DNA of 13,836 bases from an uncultured Collinsella sp. (GCA_902479205.1 CABSNX010000028.1:1-13836), one strand, 5' to 3'; positions 7,012 to 13,794 are shown, counted from the stretch's first letter. Numbers and translations: made by a program. The notes: generated by a model not told the origin, from the sequence alone.

Positions 7012-7077
7012 CAGTTATCTCTCATATTTATCTCTCATCTTTCTGTTATCTCTCATATAAGAGATGAGTGAGAAATG
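7012..7077. repeat. 66-bp direct repeat, copy 2, with TATCTCTC octamers
   Basis: Second copy of the repeat at 6847-6912, offset by 165 bp. The octamer TATCTCTC occurs at 7016, 7029 and 7047, with the same 13- and 18-bp spacing as in copy 1, and the same ATCTCT-CATATA-AGAGAT core (7048-7065). It lies in the gap between the regulator gene and the peptidase gene. Confidence 0.9.
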
Positions 7078-7108
7078 AGAAATGCATGAGTGATGGACGG
7101 TCAGGAAT

Positions 7109-7226
7109 CGAGAGTGGATTTCCGGACGGTTTTTGGGCGTTTTGGGGCTGTTTCCGTCCGAAAATCCACTCTCGTTCAATTTGCGTCCGAATTTCCACGC
7201 TCGTGTGTCCGAAAATCCACGCTCGT
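7109..7226 (+). repeat. Hairpin-plus-direct-repeat element, copy A
   Basis: Left arm 7109-7129 and right arm 7154-7174 form a 21-bp inverted repeat (20 of 21) around a 24-nt loop. The right arm is itself a unit of the direct repeat (GTCCGAAAATCCACTCTCGT, 7156-7175). Two further units follow at 7185-7204 and 7207-7226 (consensus GTCCGAAAATCCACGCTCGT). Spacing from unit to unit is 29 then 22 bp, exactly as in copies B (11377-11494) and C (12778-12895). The element ends 8 nt before the -35 box of the peptidase promoter. Confidence 0.9.
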
Positions 7227-7234
7227 GCGGCAGA

Positions 7235-7262
7235 TTGGTCGAGGGCCCCATATGGGTATACT
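7235..7262 (+). promoter_or_regulatory. Promoter of the M16 peptidase gene
   Basis: TTGGTC (7235-7240) and TATACT (7257-7262) are separated by 16 bp. Transcription would start near 7269, giving a leader of about 46 nt with AAAGGAG at 7301-7307. Confidence 0.55.
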
Positions 7263-7314
7263 CTCGAGGATTCGACTCGATTCGCCCCCGCTGGGGCGTC
7301 AAAGGAGACTGCAT

Positions 7315-10300
7315 ATGCCCACTACCTCAACCGACCCGCGCGCCGCTGCCGCCGCGCTGCTGGTGCCCGGCACCACCTGCCATGGCTTTGCCGTCGAGCG
7401 CTGCGAGACCGTGCCCGAGCTCGACTCGGACGCCTACGTGCTGCGCCACACCGCCTCGGGCGCTCGCCTACTGTACCTGTCATGCGACGACGAGAACAAG
7501 GCCTTTGCCATTGGCTTTAAGACGCCGCCGGCCGATTCCACCGGCGTGTTCCATATTCTTGAGCACTCGGTGCTGTGCGGATCGGCCAAGTTTCCCGTCA
7601 AGGAGCCGTTTGTCGACCTGATCAAGAGCTCCATGCAGACGTTCCTCAACGCCATGACCTACCCCGACAAGACCATCTACCCCGTTGCCACCACCAACGA
7701 GCAGGACCTGTACAACCTGATGGACGTGTACCTGGACGCGGTATTCAACCCGGCCATCTATACCAAGCCCACCATTTTTGAGCAGGAGGGCTGGCACTAC
7801 GAACTGGACCTGTCGGAGGACGTCGAAGGCGAGGGCGAGGGCGACGGCAGCTCCGCCAGCCTGCGCGAGGGCACGCTGCGTTATAACGGCGTGGTGTTCA
7901 ACGAGATGAAGGGTGCGCTGTCCGACCCCATGAGCGTGCTGGACGACGCCGTCAACGCCGCGCTCTACCCCGACACCGCCTATGCGCACGAGAGCGGCGG
8001 CGACCCGCGCGCGATTCCCGCGCTCACCTACGAGCAGTTCCTGGACACGCACGCGCGCCACTACAATCCTTCCAACTCCTACATCACGCTCTACGGCGAC
8101 CTAGATGTGGACCGCGCGCTGGCCTTTTTGGACGAGCGCTATCTGTCGCAGCCGAGTGCCGCGAGCCGCCGCATGGACGCTGCCGTTGCCGCCGGCGAGG
8201 ACCCGTCCACGCTGGCACCCAATCCGCTGGACGTGCAGGCGCCCGTGACCTGCGAGTATAAGCGCATCGAGATGGCCACCACGCCCGAAAACGCCCTGGT
8301 GGGCCTGGGCCTGGTGCTGGGCAGCGCGCTCGACCGCAAGCGCACGATCGCGGCGGACATCCTGTTCGAGGCGCTGCTGGGCTCCAACGAAGCGCCGGTT
8401 AAGAAGGCCATTCTGGCCGCCGGCCTGGGCGGCAACGTGGTGAGCTACACCGCGGCCGAGAGCCTGCAGCCCTACGAGCTCATCATGCTGCAAAACGCGC
8501 AGCCCGGCGTGGCGCGCGAGCTGCGCCGCGTGTTCCAGGACGCCTGCCGCGACCTGTGCGAGCACGGCGTTCCGCGCGAGCGCCTGGAAGCCATCATCAG
8601 CAGCAACGAATACGATCTGCGCCAGCGCGACTACGGTATCGCCGACGGCGTGGCCATTGCGTGCGACGCGCTGAGCACCTGGCTCTACGATGACGACGCC
8701 GCGACGTTGGCGCTCAAGTACGGCCCGGTGTACGAGGAGCTGCGTGGCGAGCTGGACGGCAGCTATTTTGAGGACCTGCTGCGCGAGCTGGTGCTGGAAA
8801 ACGACCACATGGCGCTCGTCGAGCTGGTGCCGGTGGACGCCGCCGAGGGTTCGGAGGGTGCCGAGGCCGCCGAGCTGGCAGCCAAGCGCGACGCCATGAC
8901 CGATACCGAGCTGGCCGACGTGGTCGAGCGCACGGCCGCGCTGCGCGCCGCGCAGGAGGCGGAGGACACGCCCGAGGCCAAGGCCACGTTGCCGCGCCTG
9001 CGCGTGTCCGACATTGGCGAGGCGCGCCCCGAGCCTCCGCTGGTCGTAGACACGACCGCGCCCATCCCCTGCCTGCGCCACGGCATCCCCACCAACCGCC
9101 TGGCCTACGCCATGCAGTATTTCGATCTGAGCTGCGTCGCGTTTGAGGACCTGCCCTATGTGACGCTGCTCTGCCGTCTGCTCAAACAGCTGCCCACGCG
9201 TGAGCATTCGGCCGAGGAGCTTGACAACTTGCTCGCCGGCAAACTGGGCTTTTTGAGCTTTACGACCGAGGTCATGACCCAACCCGACGTGGACGGCGTG
9301 CGCCCCTACATGCTGGTGAGCGCCGGCGCCCTGTCCGAGAAGATCGATGCGCTGGCGAGTCTGCCGCGCGAGGTGTGGTCGAGCACGCTTTTGCTCGATG
9401 CCGACACCGACCGCGTACGCGACGTGCTCACGCAGATTCGCATTGGGCTTGAGCAGGGCTTTATCAACAACGGTCACTCGGCGGCGCTCGGTCGCGCGAT
9501 GAGCTACAGCTCACCTTCGGCCGTGGTGCGCGAGCAGCTTTCGGGCGTGGACTTCTACCTGTTCCTGCGCGACCTGCTCGACCACTTTGACGAGCGCCTG
9601 GACGGCCTGCGCGCCAAGCTTGCCGAGCTGGCAGGCCGCATCTTTGTGGCCGATGGCTGCATGGCGAGCTTTACCGGCAGTGATGAGGACTTTGACGCGT
9701 ACTGGAATGCTGCTGGCGACCTGGGGCTGGGCGCTGGCGACAGCACCGATGCCGGCCGCAACGCGCTCGTGGTGCCGACGCCGCGCGACCGCCACGAGGC
9801 CTTTGTCATCCCCAGCGACATCTGCTTTGCGGCGCGCGCGTGCGACCCGCGTCGCCTGGGCATCGACGTGACGGGCGCCTGGGCGGTTGCCGCCAACGCG
9901 CTCTCCTACGACTACCTGTGGAACGAGATCCGCGTGAAGGGCGGTGCGTACGGCTGCGGATTCCGCGCGGCCGGCGAGCGACAGACGGCGTTCTACACCT
10001 ACCGCGACCCGGCGGTCGATCCTTCGATTGAGCGTGTGGCGCGCGCAGGCGAATGGCTCGGCAGCTTTGAGCCCGACGAGGCCGCCTTTGAGGGCTTTAT
10101 CGTGAGCTGCGTGAGCGGCATGGACGCGCCGGTGAAGCCGTACGCGCTCACCAAGCGCCGCAACACGACCTACCTGGCCGGGCTCGATCCGCACGCACGC
10201 GAGGAGCGCCGCGCCCAGATGCTCGCCGCCACGCCCGGTGAGCTTCGCTCGCTCGGCGCCGACGTGACGCGCATCGCAGCCGAGTCGCCAACCTGTGTCT

Positions 10301-10365
10301 TTGGCGGTCGAGACGTCATCGCCAAGAGCAACGCCGGCTTTAACGTCGTCGACCTGCTCAGCTAA
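7315..10365 (+). CDS. M16C zinc metallopeptidase (presequence-protease/insulinase family)
   Basis: A 1016-residue enzyme. The ATG at 7315 is preceded by AAAGGAG (7301-7307) at 7 nt; the frame is open upstream but runs through the repeat element there. The inverted zinc motif HILEH is at 80-84 (H80 and H84 bind zinc, E83 is catalytic) and the third ligand is E197 in FNEMKGA, as in PreP/Cym1-type M16C enzymes. The C-terminal half carries RVKGGAYG (873-880), whose R873 and Y879 match the Arg/Tyr pair that binds substrate in two-half clam-shell M16 proteases. Length (about 1000 residues, both halves in one chain) is typical. No signal peptide is seen, so it should be cytoplasmic and degrade peptides too large for ordinary peptidases. 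An acidic Gly/Ser insert (about 168-182) and an Ala/Glu-rich linker near 510-545 are local features. It is monocistronic, with its own promoter and terminator. Confidence 0.93.
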   Translation: MPTTSTDPRAAAAALLVPGTTCHGFAVERCETVPELDSDAYVLRHTASGARLLYLSCDDENKAFAIGFKTPPADSTGVFHILEHSVLCGSAKFPVKEPFVDLIKSSMQTFLNAMTYPDKTIYPVATTNEQDLYNLMDVYLDAVFNPAIYTKPTIFEQEGWHYELDLSEDVEGEGEGDGSSASLREGTLRYNGVVFNEMKGALSDPMSVLDDAVNAALYPDTAYAHESGGDPRAIPALTYEQFLDTHARHYNPSNSYITLYGDLDVDRALAFLDERYLSQPSAASRRMDAAVAAGEDPSTLAPNPLDVQAPVTCEYKRIEMATTPENALVGLGLVLGSALDRKRTIAADILFEALLGSNEAPVKKAILAAGLGGNVVSYTAAESLQPYELIMLQNAQPGVARELRRVFQDACRDLCEHGVPRERLEAIISSNEYDLRQRDYGIADGVAIACDALSTWLYDDDAATLALKYGPVYEELRGELDGSYFEDLLRELVLENDHMALVELVPVDAAEGSEGAEAAELAAKRDAMTDTELADVVERTAALRAAQEAEDTPEAKATLPRLRVSDIGEARPEPPLVVDTTAPIPCLRHGIPTNRLAYAMQYFDLSCVAFEDLPYVTLLCRLLKQLPTREHSAEELDNLLAGKLGFLSFTTEVMTQPDVDGVRPYMLVSAGALSEKIDALASLPREVWSSTLLLDADTDRVRDVLTQIRIGLEQGFINNGHSAALGRAMSYSSPSAVVREQLSGVDFYLFLRDLLDHFDERLDGLRAKLAELAGRIFVADGCMASFTGSDEDFDAYWNAAGDLGLGAGDSTDAGRNALVVPTPRDRHEAFVIPSDICFAARACDPRRLGIDVTGAWAVAANALSYDYLWNEIRVKGGAYGCGFRAAGERQTAFYTYRDPAVDPSIERVARAGEWLGSFEPDEAAFEGFIVSCVSGMDAPVKPYALTKRRNTTYLAGLDPHAREERRAQMLAATPGELRSLGADVTRIAAESPTCVFGGRDVIAKSNAGFNVVDLLS

Positions 10366-10369
10366 CCAC

Positions 10370-10410
10370 AAAGGTAGATTTTTGGGACATGCCTGAAAAT
10401 CTACCTTTTT
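10370..10410 (+). terminator. Rho-independent terminator of the M16 peptidase gene
   Basis: A perfect 13-bp stem (10370-10382 with 10396-10408) closes a 13-nt loop. The U-run at 10406-10410 continues as CTTTT. It begins 5 nt after the TAA stop. Confidence 0.9.
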
Positions 10411-10454
10411 CTTTTGCCGCTGCTTGGGTGGGGCAGCTCACCCCGTCCCACCAG

Positions 10455-10517
10455 TTTGTCTAAATCTGTAACATCTAGGCGGCAATATCGGCTCCAGGTG
10501 TTACAAATCGAGACGTT
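10455..10517. repeat. Palindromic repeat pair, copy 1
   Basis: A 22-bp unit at 10455-10476 (forward) and its inverted relative at 10496-10517 form an imperfect hairpin with a 19-nt loop. The shared core is TCTCRATCTGTAACACCT with a few changes per copy. The same arrangement is repeated 81 bp downstream at 10536-10598. Confidence 0.8.
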
Positions 10518-10535
10518 TCCGGATGACGCCGGCCC

Positions 10536-10598
10536 TTTGTCTCAATCTGTAACACCTAGGTCAGATTTTGCCGAGTTACTGTTACAGATCGAGACAAA
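10536..10598. repeat. Palindromic repeat pair, copy 2
   Basis: Forward unit 10536-10557 and inverted unit 10577-10598 of the same 22-bp family, giving again a hairpin with a 19-nt loop and 63 bp total length, identical in geometry to copy 1. Loops of the two copies are unrelated, so the paired arms are what has been kept. No coding sequence is credible here. The following stretch, 10599-10699, shows nothing I can identify. Confidence 0.8.
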
Positions 10599-10699
10599 CT
10601 GCCGCGAACACCCGTTCTTCGTCAAAACCACCACGAAGGTGTCCATGAACTGTCCCCTTTGCGATGACTTATATGGTGGTTTGGGTGTTTGCCCAGATA

Positions 10700-10738
10700 A
10701 AACCTGCCAAAATAAACCTGTCCCTTTTTGGCAGGTTT
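10700..10738 (+). promoter_or_regulatory. Leader hairpin before 5-formyl-THF cyclo-ligase
   Basis: A perfect 13-bp stem (10700-10712 with 10726-10738) ends 3 nt before the ribosome site (AGAGGAGG, 10742-10749). The loop holds a second copy of AAACCTG (10714-10720) that could pair with CAGGTTT (10732-10738) in place of the first. This gives two mutually exclusive stems next to the ribosome site. There is no U-run on the plus strand, so it is not a terminator in that direction. No known folate riboswitch consensus is recognised. Confidence 0.5.
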
Positions 10739-10754
10739 GCTAGAGGAGGCTGGG

Positions 10755-11351
10755 ATGGACAAGGCTGAGTTGCGACGGGCGATGATTGCTCGGCGCGATG
10801 CTCTTGATTTAGATGTGCGGGCGGCGAAGTCTGCCGTTATCTGTGCGCGGCTGGTTGAGCTGTTGGATCGCTCGGATGCCGCGGCGCCGCACACCGTTGC
10901 CGTCTATGCCGCGATGGGTTCCGAAGTCGATCCTGCCGCGTTTGCCGCAGCGGCCGCCAAACGCGGCTGGCGCGTGGCCTATCCGTGCATGTTCTCGGCA
11001 ATTGATGCCGCAGCTTGTGGCCAGCGCATGTGCATGCGGGCAGTTGCCGCCGACGATGCGTCCGCGGCACCGTTTATCGCCCACCCCACGCGGGTCTTTG
11101 CGGCCGTGGACATCGACAACGACCGCTTCCCTATCGTGCCTGCCGAAGCTCTCGACATGGTCGTCGTGCCGCTCGTAGCCTTCGACCGCGCCGGCACGCG
11201 CCTGGGCTACGGCGGCGGCTGCTATGATCGCTACCTGCCCACGCTCTCGCCCGCATGTCAAATCATCGGCATCGCCTTTGACGAGCAGCGTGTCGACCAC
11301 GTTCCCACCGACGCCCACGACCTGCCGCTACTCCACATCATCAGCGCCTGA
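10755..11351 (+). CDS. 5-formyltetrahydrofolate cyclo-ligase
   Basis: A 198-residue cytoplasmic enzyme that uses ATP to convert 5-formyl-THF to 5,10-methenyl-THF, recovering folate for one-carbon metabolism. The ATG at 10755 is chosen for AGAGGAGG at 10742-10749, 5 nt upstream; an in-frame ATG at 10728 falls inside the leader hairpin. Family landmarks: N-terminal basic helix LRRAMIARRDAL (6-17), VAVYAAMGSEVDP (48-60), DMVVVPLVAFDRAGTRLGYG (134-153) and the phosphate-binding GYGGGCYDRYL (151-161), where most relatives have Tyr in place of Cys156. It ends with FDEQRVDHVPTDAHDLPL (175-192), also family-typical. Length is normal (about 180-200). It stands alone, with a repeat-rich leader upstream and repeat element B downstream. 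Confidence 0.93.
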   Translation: MDKAELRRAMIARRDALDLDVRAAKSAVICARLVELLDRSDAAAPHTVAVYAAMGSEVDPAAFAAAAAKRGWRVAYPCMFSAIDAAACGQRMCMRAVAADDASAAPFIAHPTRVFAAVDIDNDRFPIVPAEALDMVVVPLVAFDRAGTRLGYGGGCYDRYLPTLSPACQIIGIAFDEQRVDHVPTDAHDLPLLHIISA

Positions 11352-11376
11352 TCGCCGCTGTATCGCACCCGCAAGA

Positions 11377-11494
11377 TGAGCGTGGAAAATCTCCCACTTT
11401 GAGCCCCCTTACGAGCCAAAAGTGGGAGATTATCCACGCTCAACCATTGCGCGTCCAGATTTCCACGCTCGTCCGTCCGGATTTCCACGCTCGT
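11377..11494 (+). repeat. Hairpin-plus-direct-repeat element, copy B
   Basis: Left arm 11377-11400 and right arm 11419-11442 pair at 23 of 24 positions around an 18-nt loop; the right arm ends in TTATCCACGCTCA. After 11 nt from the CTC of the right arm come units GTCCAGATTTCCACGCTCGT (11453-11472) and GTCCGGATTTCCACGCTCGT (11475-11494). Spacing (29 then 22 bp) and total length (118 bp) are the same as in copies A and C. It fills the gap between the convergent cyclo-ligase and AbiEi-like genes. No U-run flanks the hairpin on either strand. Confidence 0.9.
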
Positions 11495-11518
11495 GCGGCT
11501 CAACGTCCTGCAACCGCC

Positions 11519-12481
11519 TCAGCACACGCGCGGTACGCCGGCAACTTTGAGCTTGCGATCGAGCTTTGTCGGATCCCTTAGATCATCCCAGCACAAGCGC
11601 ACGATCTTGCAGTTATCAAGCAGCGAAAGCCTCGACTCGCGCTGACGCTCATCGAACTGCGCCTTTGCGAGCTTGCCCTCCTCCGCCGCTTTCTCGCTTT
11701 TAACGAATCCGTCGAACTCACCGATAATCAGCTGGTCGCCCACGCGCCACAAGTAGTCAACGCGATACGGCCGTCCCGGCTCAACCGGGTCGAACAGCTC
11801 AACTTGCAGCTCCGGCGTCTGCCAACCGCGCTCGATCATCAGGGCGCGCGCCTTGGACTCGCCACCGCTTTCCGATAGGCCATCGGCACACCGCGCAACA
11901 CTTCGCGCCGTCACAACACCGCGACGATTTAAGCCAAGCTTGTTGATTGCCTCAACGAGATGCTCCTTCGACAACAGCTGCTCATGAAGCGCCGAGTCCG
12001 CAATGATCAGTCCCTCGACAAACGATGCATCGACCAGGCAATCCGTAATCGTTTGATCGATATCGGTCACGGCAATATCCATCTGGATTGCCCGTGTTTG
12101 ACGAGCATAACGATGGCGAATCACCTGAGAGCCGGGCGTCGTCGATTGCGCCGGCGCCACGGCGATATGGATGTGCGCCAAATTGGCATGCGAAACCGAA
12201 AGGCCATAGATAACAGCCGCCGTATAGGAGCAAAACGTCCAGTCGGGATGCTTTTGCGCAAGGGCCCGCACCCGATGCAGATAACGCTGCCGAAACTTGA
12301 GCTCGGACCAATAATCCGGACGCGCATACAGCCCCGGCATGACCGCCTCTAGACTTCCCGCCGCCACCCGCCGCTCAATCTGCTTTGCCTCCGCCGTCGT
12401 GCGTGCGTACACGCAGCTCATCTGCTGTTCGCATGCTTTAATGTGACTTGTAAGCCTTTGATTCGCCGTCATGTTTCCCAT
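11519..12481 (-). CDS. AbiEi-like winged helix fused to PD-(D/E)XK nuclease-like domain
   Basis: A 320-residue protein. The ATG at 12481 is preferred because GGGAGG (12486-12491) lies 4 nt upstream; an ATG at 12472 is the alternative. Residues about 25-60 resemble the short winged helix and YARPDYW segment of AbiEi-type (type IV toxin-antitoxin) transcriptional regulators, and 80-150 the following AbiEi-like core (FCSYTAAVIYGL, HIHIAV, TDIDQTITDCLVDA). The C-terminal half (200-320) resembles the DUF559/Vsr-like PD-(D/E)XK fold: E208 in GGESKAR, D242 in RVDYLW and E255 in GEFDG are the expected metal-site residues. Stand-alone proteins of this kind are frequent in actinobacteria and have no established function. 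No AbiEii toxin gene is next to it. A promoter and a duplicated leader motif suggest autoregulation. DNA cleavage is inferred only from the residue pattern. Confidence 0.8.
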   Translation of the reverse strand: MGNMTANQRLTSHIKACEQQMSCVYARTTAEAKQIERRVAAGSLEAVMPGLYARPDYWSELKFRQRYLHRVRALAQKHPDWTFCSYTAAVIYGLSVSHANLAHIHIAVAPAQSTTPGSQVIRHRYARQTRAIQMDIAVTDIDQTITDCLVDASFVEGLIIADSALHEQLLSKEHLVEAINKLGLNRRGVVTARSVARCADGLSESGGESKARALMIERGWQTPELQVELFDPVEPGRPYRVDYLWRVGDQLIIGEFDGFVKSEKAAEEGKLAKAQFDERQRESRLSLLDNCKIVRLCWDDLRDPTKLDRKLKVAGVPRVC

Positions 12482-12536
12482 GTCGCCTCCCAACTCTTGG
12501 AACGGCGCAAACGTACCAGACGGTTTCATGCGAAGT

Positions 12537-12571
12537 CTGACCAAATGCTGTCCAGGCGCTGACCAAATGCT
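12537..12571 (-). promoter_or_regulatory. Direct repeats in the AbiEi-like gene leader, possible operator
   Basis: CTGACCAAATGCT occurs twice without mismatch (12537-12549 and 12559-12571), 22 bp apart, so both copies face the same side of the helix. They lie just after the predicted transcription start (about 12594). A related GACGGTTT is also found on both sides (about 12519 and 12573). AbiEi-type regulators bind repeats near their own promoters, which fits autoregulation. Confidence 0.55.
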
Positions 12572-12600
12572 TGACGGTTTTGGACGTTTTAGGCTGATGA

Positions 12601-12629
12601 CTTATATCTGCAGGTAGGGTGGTTGTCGA
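12601..12629 (-). promoter_or_regulatory. Promoter of the AbiEi-like gene
   Basis: On the minus strand TCGACA (complement of 12624-12629) and TATAAG (complement of 12601-12606) are separated by exactly 17 bp. Transcription would start near 12594, giving a leader of about 110 nt that contains the direct repeats. The rest of this gap up to 12771 shows no gene or structure that I can support. Confidence 0.6.
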
Positions 12630-12771
12630 GAGGTCCCCGTCTCCATAATTTGGCGCCTTGGTCCATCGGATTATCAGAAAGAAAAACCCGTCGAGATTCA
12701 AGACCACGCCAAATGCGAACTTGCCTCTGCACGCACCGTCTCTTAGCCGAGCCATCGGCATCTACATGCCT

Positions 12772-12842
12772 AAAAAATGAGCGTGGATAATCTCCCGTTT
12801 TGAGCCTAGTTTCAAGCCAAAAGTGGGAGATTATCCACGCTC
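12772..12842 (-). terminator. Terminator of metA formed by element C hairpin
   Basis: The hairpin of element C (perfect 18-bp arms 12779-12796 and 12825-12842) is followed on the minus strand by ATTTTTT (complement of 12772-12778), a proper U-run. It lies about 95 nt beyond the metA stop. Copies A and B have no U-run, so this use seems specific to this copy. Confidence 0.6.
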
Positions 12843-12895
12843 GATTTGTAAACGTCCGAAAATCCACGCTCGCGTGTCCGATAATCCACGCTCGT
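12778..12895 (+). repeat. Hairpin-plus-direct-repeat element, copy C
   Basis: Arms GAGCGTGGATAATCTCCC (12779-12796) and its exact complement (12825-12842) enclose a loop. After 11 nt follow GTCCGAAAATCCACGCTCGC (12854-12873) and GTCCGATAATCCACGCTCGT (12876-12895). Spacing between units is 29 then 22 bp and total length is 118 bp, the same as copies A and B. It lies in the gap between the metA stop and the AbiEi-like promoter. Confidence 0.9.
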
Positions 12896-12936
12896 CATGC
12901 CGTGAGCACAGCCACAGTCGCAGCCACGGCCGCAGC

Positions 12937-13794
12937 CTAGTGCTCCTCGCCGGCGCGGGCCAGGTCGTAGGGCGTGGTCTGGTAGACGTAGTAGTTGAGC
13001 CAGTTGGTGTAGAACAGCTGAGCTTGGCTGCGCCAGACGTTGCGCGGCTCGGCGGAGGGGTCGTCGCCCGGGAAGTAATGCGCCGGCACCTCCGGGTTGA
13101 GCCCGCGCTTCACATCGCGCTCGTACTCCAGGCGCAGCGTATCGGTGTCGTACTCGGGATGGCCAAAGACAAAGAAGCGACGGCTGTCGGTCGACTTGAC
13201 GATGTACAGGCCCACCTCGTCGGACACGGCCACGACCTCAAGCTGCGGCTCGGCCTCCACGTCCTCGCGGCGCACGTCGGTGTTGCGCGAATGTACGGCA
13301 TAGAAGCGGTCGTCAAAGCCGCGAACCAGCGGGCTTTGCGGCTTCACCAGATAATGCTCAAACACGCCACTCGCCTTTGCCGGCAGGTCGTGCTTCTGGA
13401 TACCGTAATGATGGTACAGGCCGGCCTGCGCGCCCCAACAAATGTGCAGCGTAGAGTGCACGTGCGTGGTGGACCAATCCATGATCTGGCAGAGCTCGGG
13501 CCAGTAGTCGACCTCCTCGAACGGCATCTGCTCCACCGGCGCGCCCGTGATGATCAGGCCGTCGTAGTGGATGTCGCGGATGTCGTCGAACGTGCGGTAG
13601 AACGTCTCCAGGTGGCCGGCGCTCACGTGCGTGGCCTCGTGCGTTTTGGTGCGCAGCAGGTCCACCTCCACCTGCAGCGGCGTGTTGGAGAGTTTGCGCA
13701 TAATCTGCGTCTCGGTGGCAATCTTGGTGGGCATGAGGTTGAGGATGAGCACGCGCAGCGGACGGATGTCCTGGTGCAGCGCGCGGTACTCGGT
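12937..13794 (-). CDS. metA: Homoserine O-acetyltransferase MetA, 5' end missing
   Basis: 285 residues of MetA, which acylates homoserine in the first committed step of methionine synthesis, in the cytoplasm. The start codon lies off the contig; the residues just before TEYRAL are adapter-encoded. Family landmarks: RPLRVLILNLMP (11-22), the nucleophile C119 in HICWGAQAG, and the H212/E214 of GHPEYD. These correspond to C142, H235 and E237 of E. coli MetA, a constant offset of 23, so about 23 residues are missing. On the same offset E88 in TGAPVEQMPF is position 111, where Glu marks acetyl-CoA use and Gly succinyl-CoA use. I therefore call it an acetyltransferase despite the common 'succinyltransferase' label for this family. 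The upstream control region is not in the window; the element C hairpin downstream probably ends the transcript. Confidence 0.93.
   Translation of the reverse strand, partial: TEYRALHQDIRPLRVLILNLMPTKIATETQIMRKLSNTPLQVEVDLLRTKTHEATHVSAGHLETFYRTFDDIRDIHYDGLIITGAPVEQMPFEEVDYWPELCQIMDWSTTHVHSTLHICWGAQAGLYHHYGIQKHDLPAKASGVFEHYLVKPQSPLVRGFDDRFYAVHSRNTDVRREDVEAEPQLEVVAVSDEVGLYIVKSTDSRRFFVFGHPEYDTDTLRLEYERDVKRGLNPEVPAHYFPGDDPSAEPRNVWRSQAQLFYTNWLNYYVYQTTPYDLARAGEEH

Noticed and set aside
7156..7226. CRISPR-like repeats
   Set aside because: Units are 20 bp with only 2-9 bp between them, too short for spacers, and no cas genes are present.
8101..9477. Long open frame (458 codons) on the minus strand inside the peptidase gene
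   Set aside because: It is antisense to a clear M16C coding sequence with intact active-site motifs. High-GC codon bias leaves such frames open, and it has no ribosome site or recognisable protein character.
10414..10743. Plus-strand open frame of 109 codons before the cyclo-ligase
   Set aside because: It runs through two palindromic repeats and the leader hairpin, has no ribosome site, and its translation looks random.
10600..10754. Folate (THF) riboswitch upstream of the cyclo-ligase
   Set aside because: The gene makes this attractive, but I could not match the region to a THF riboswitch consensus; only a simple hairpin is supported.
12831..12839. DnaA box-like TTATCCACG in elements B and C
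   Set aside because: One mismatch to TTATCCACA, and in other units of the same family the TTATC part is changed (AAATC, ATTTC), so the conserved part is CCACGCTC, not a DnaA box. No dnaA or origin genes are nearby.
12937..13794. Calling MetA a homoserine O-succinyltransferase
   Set aside because: The residue at the position equivalent to 111 is Glu, which marks acetyl-CoA enzymes.
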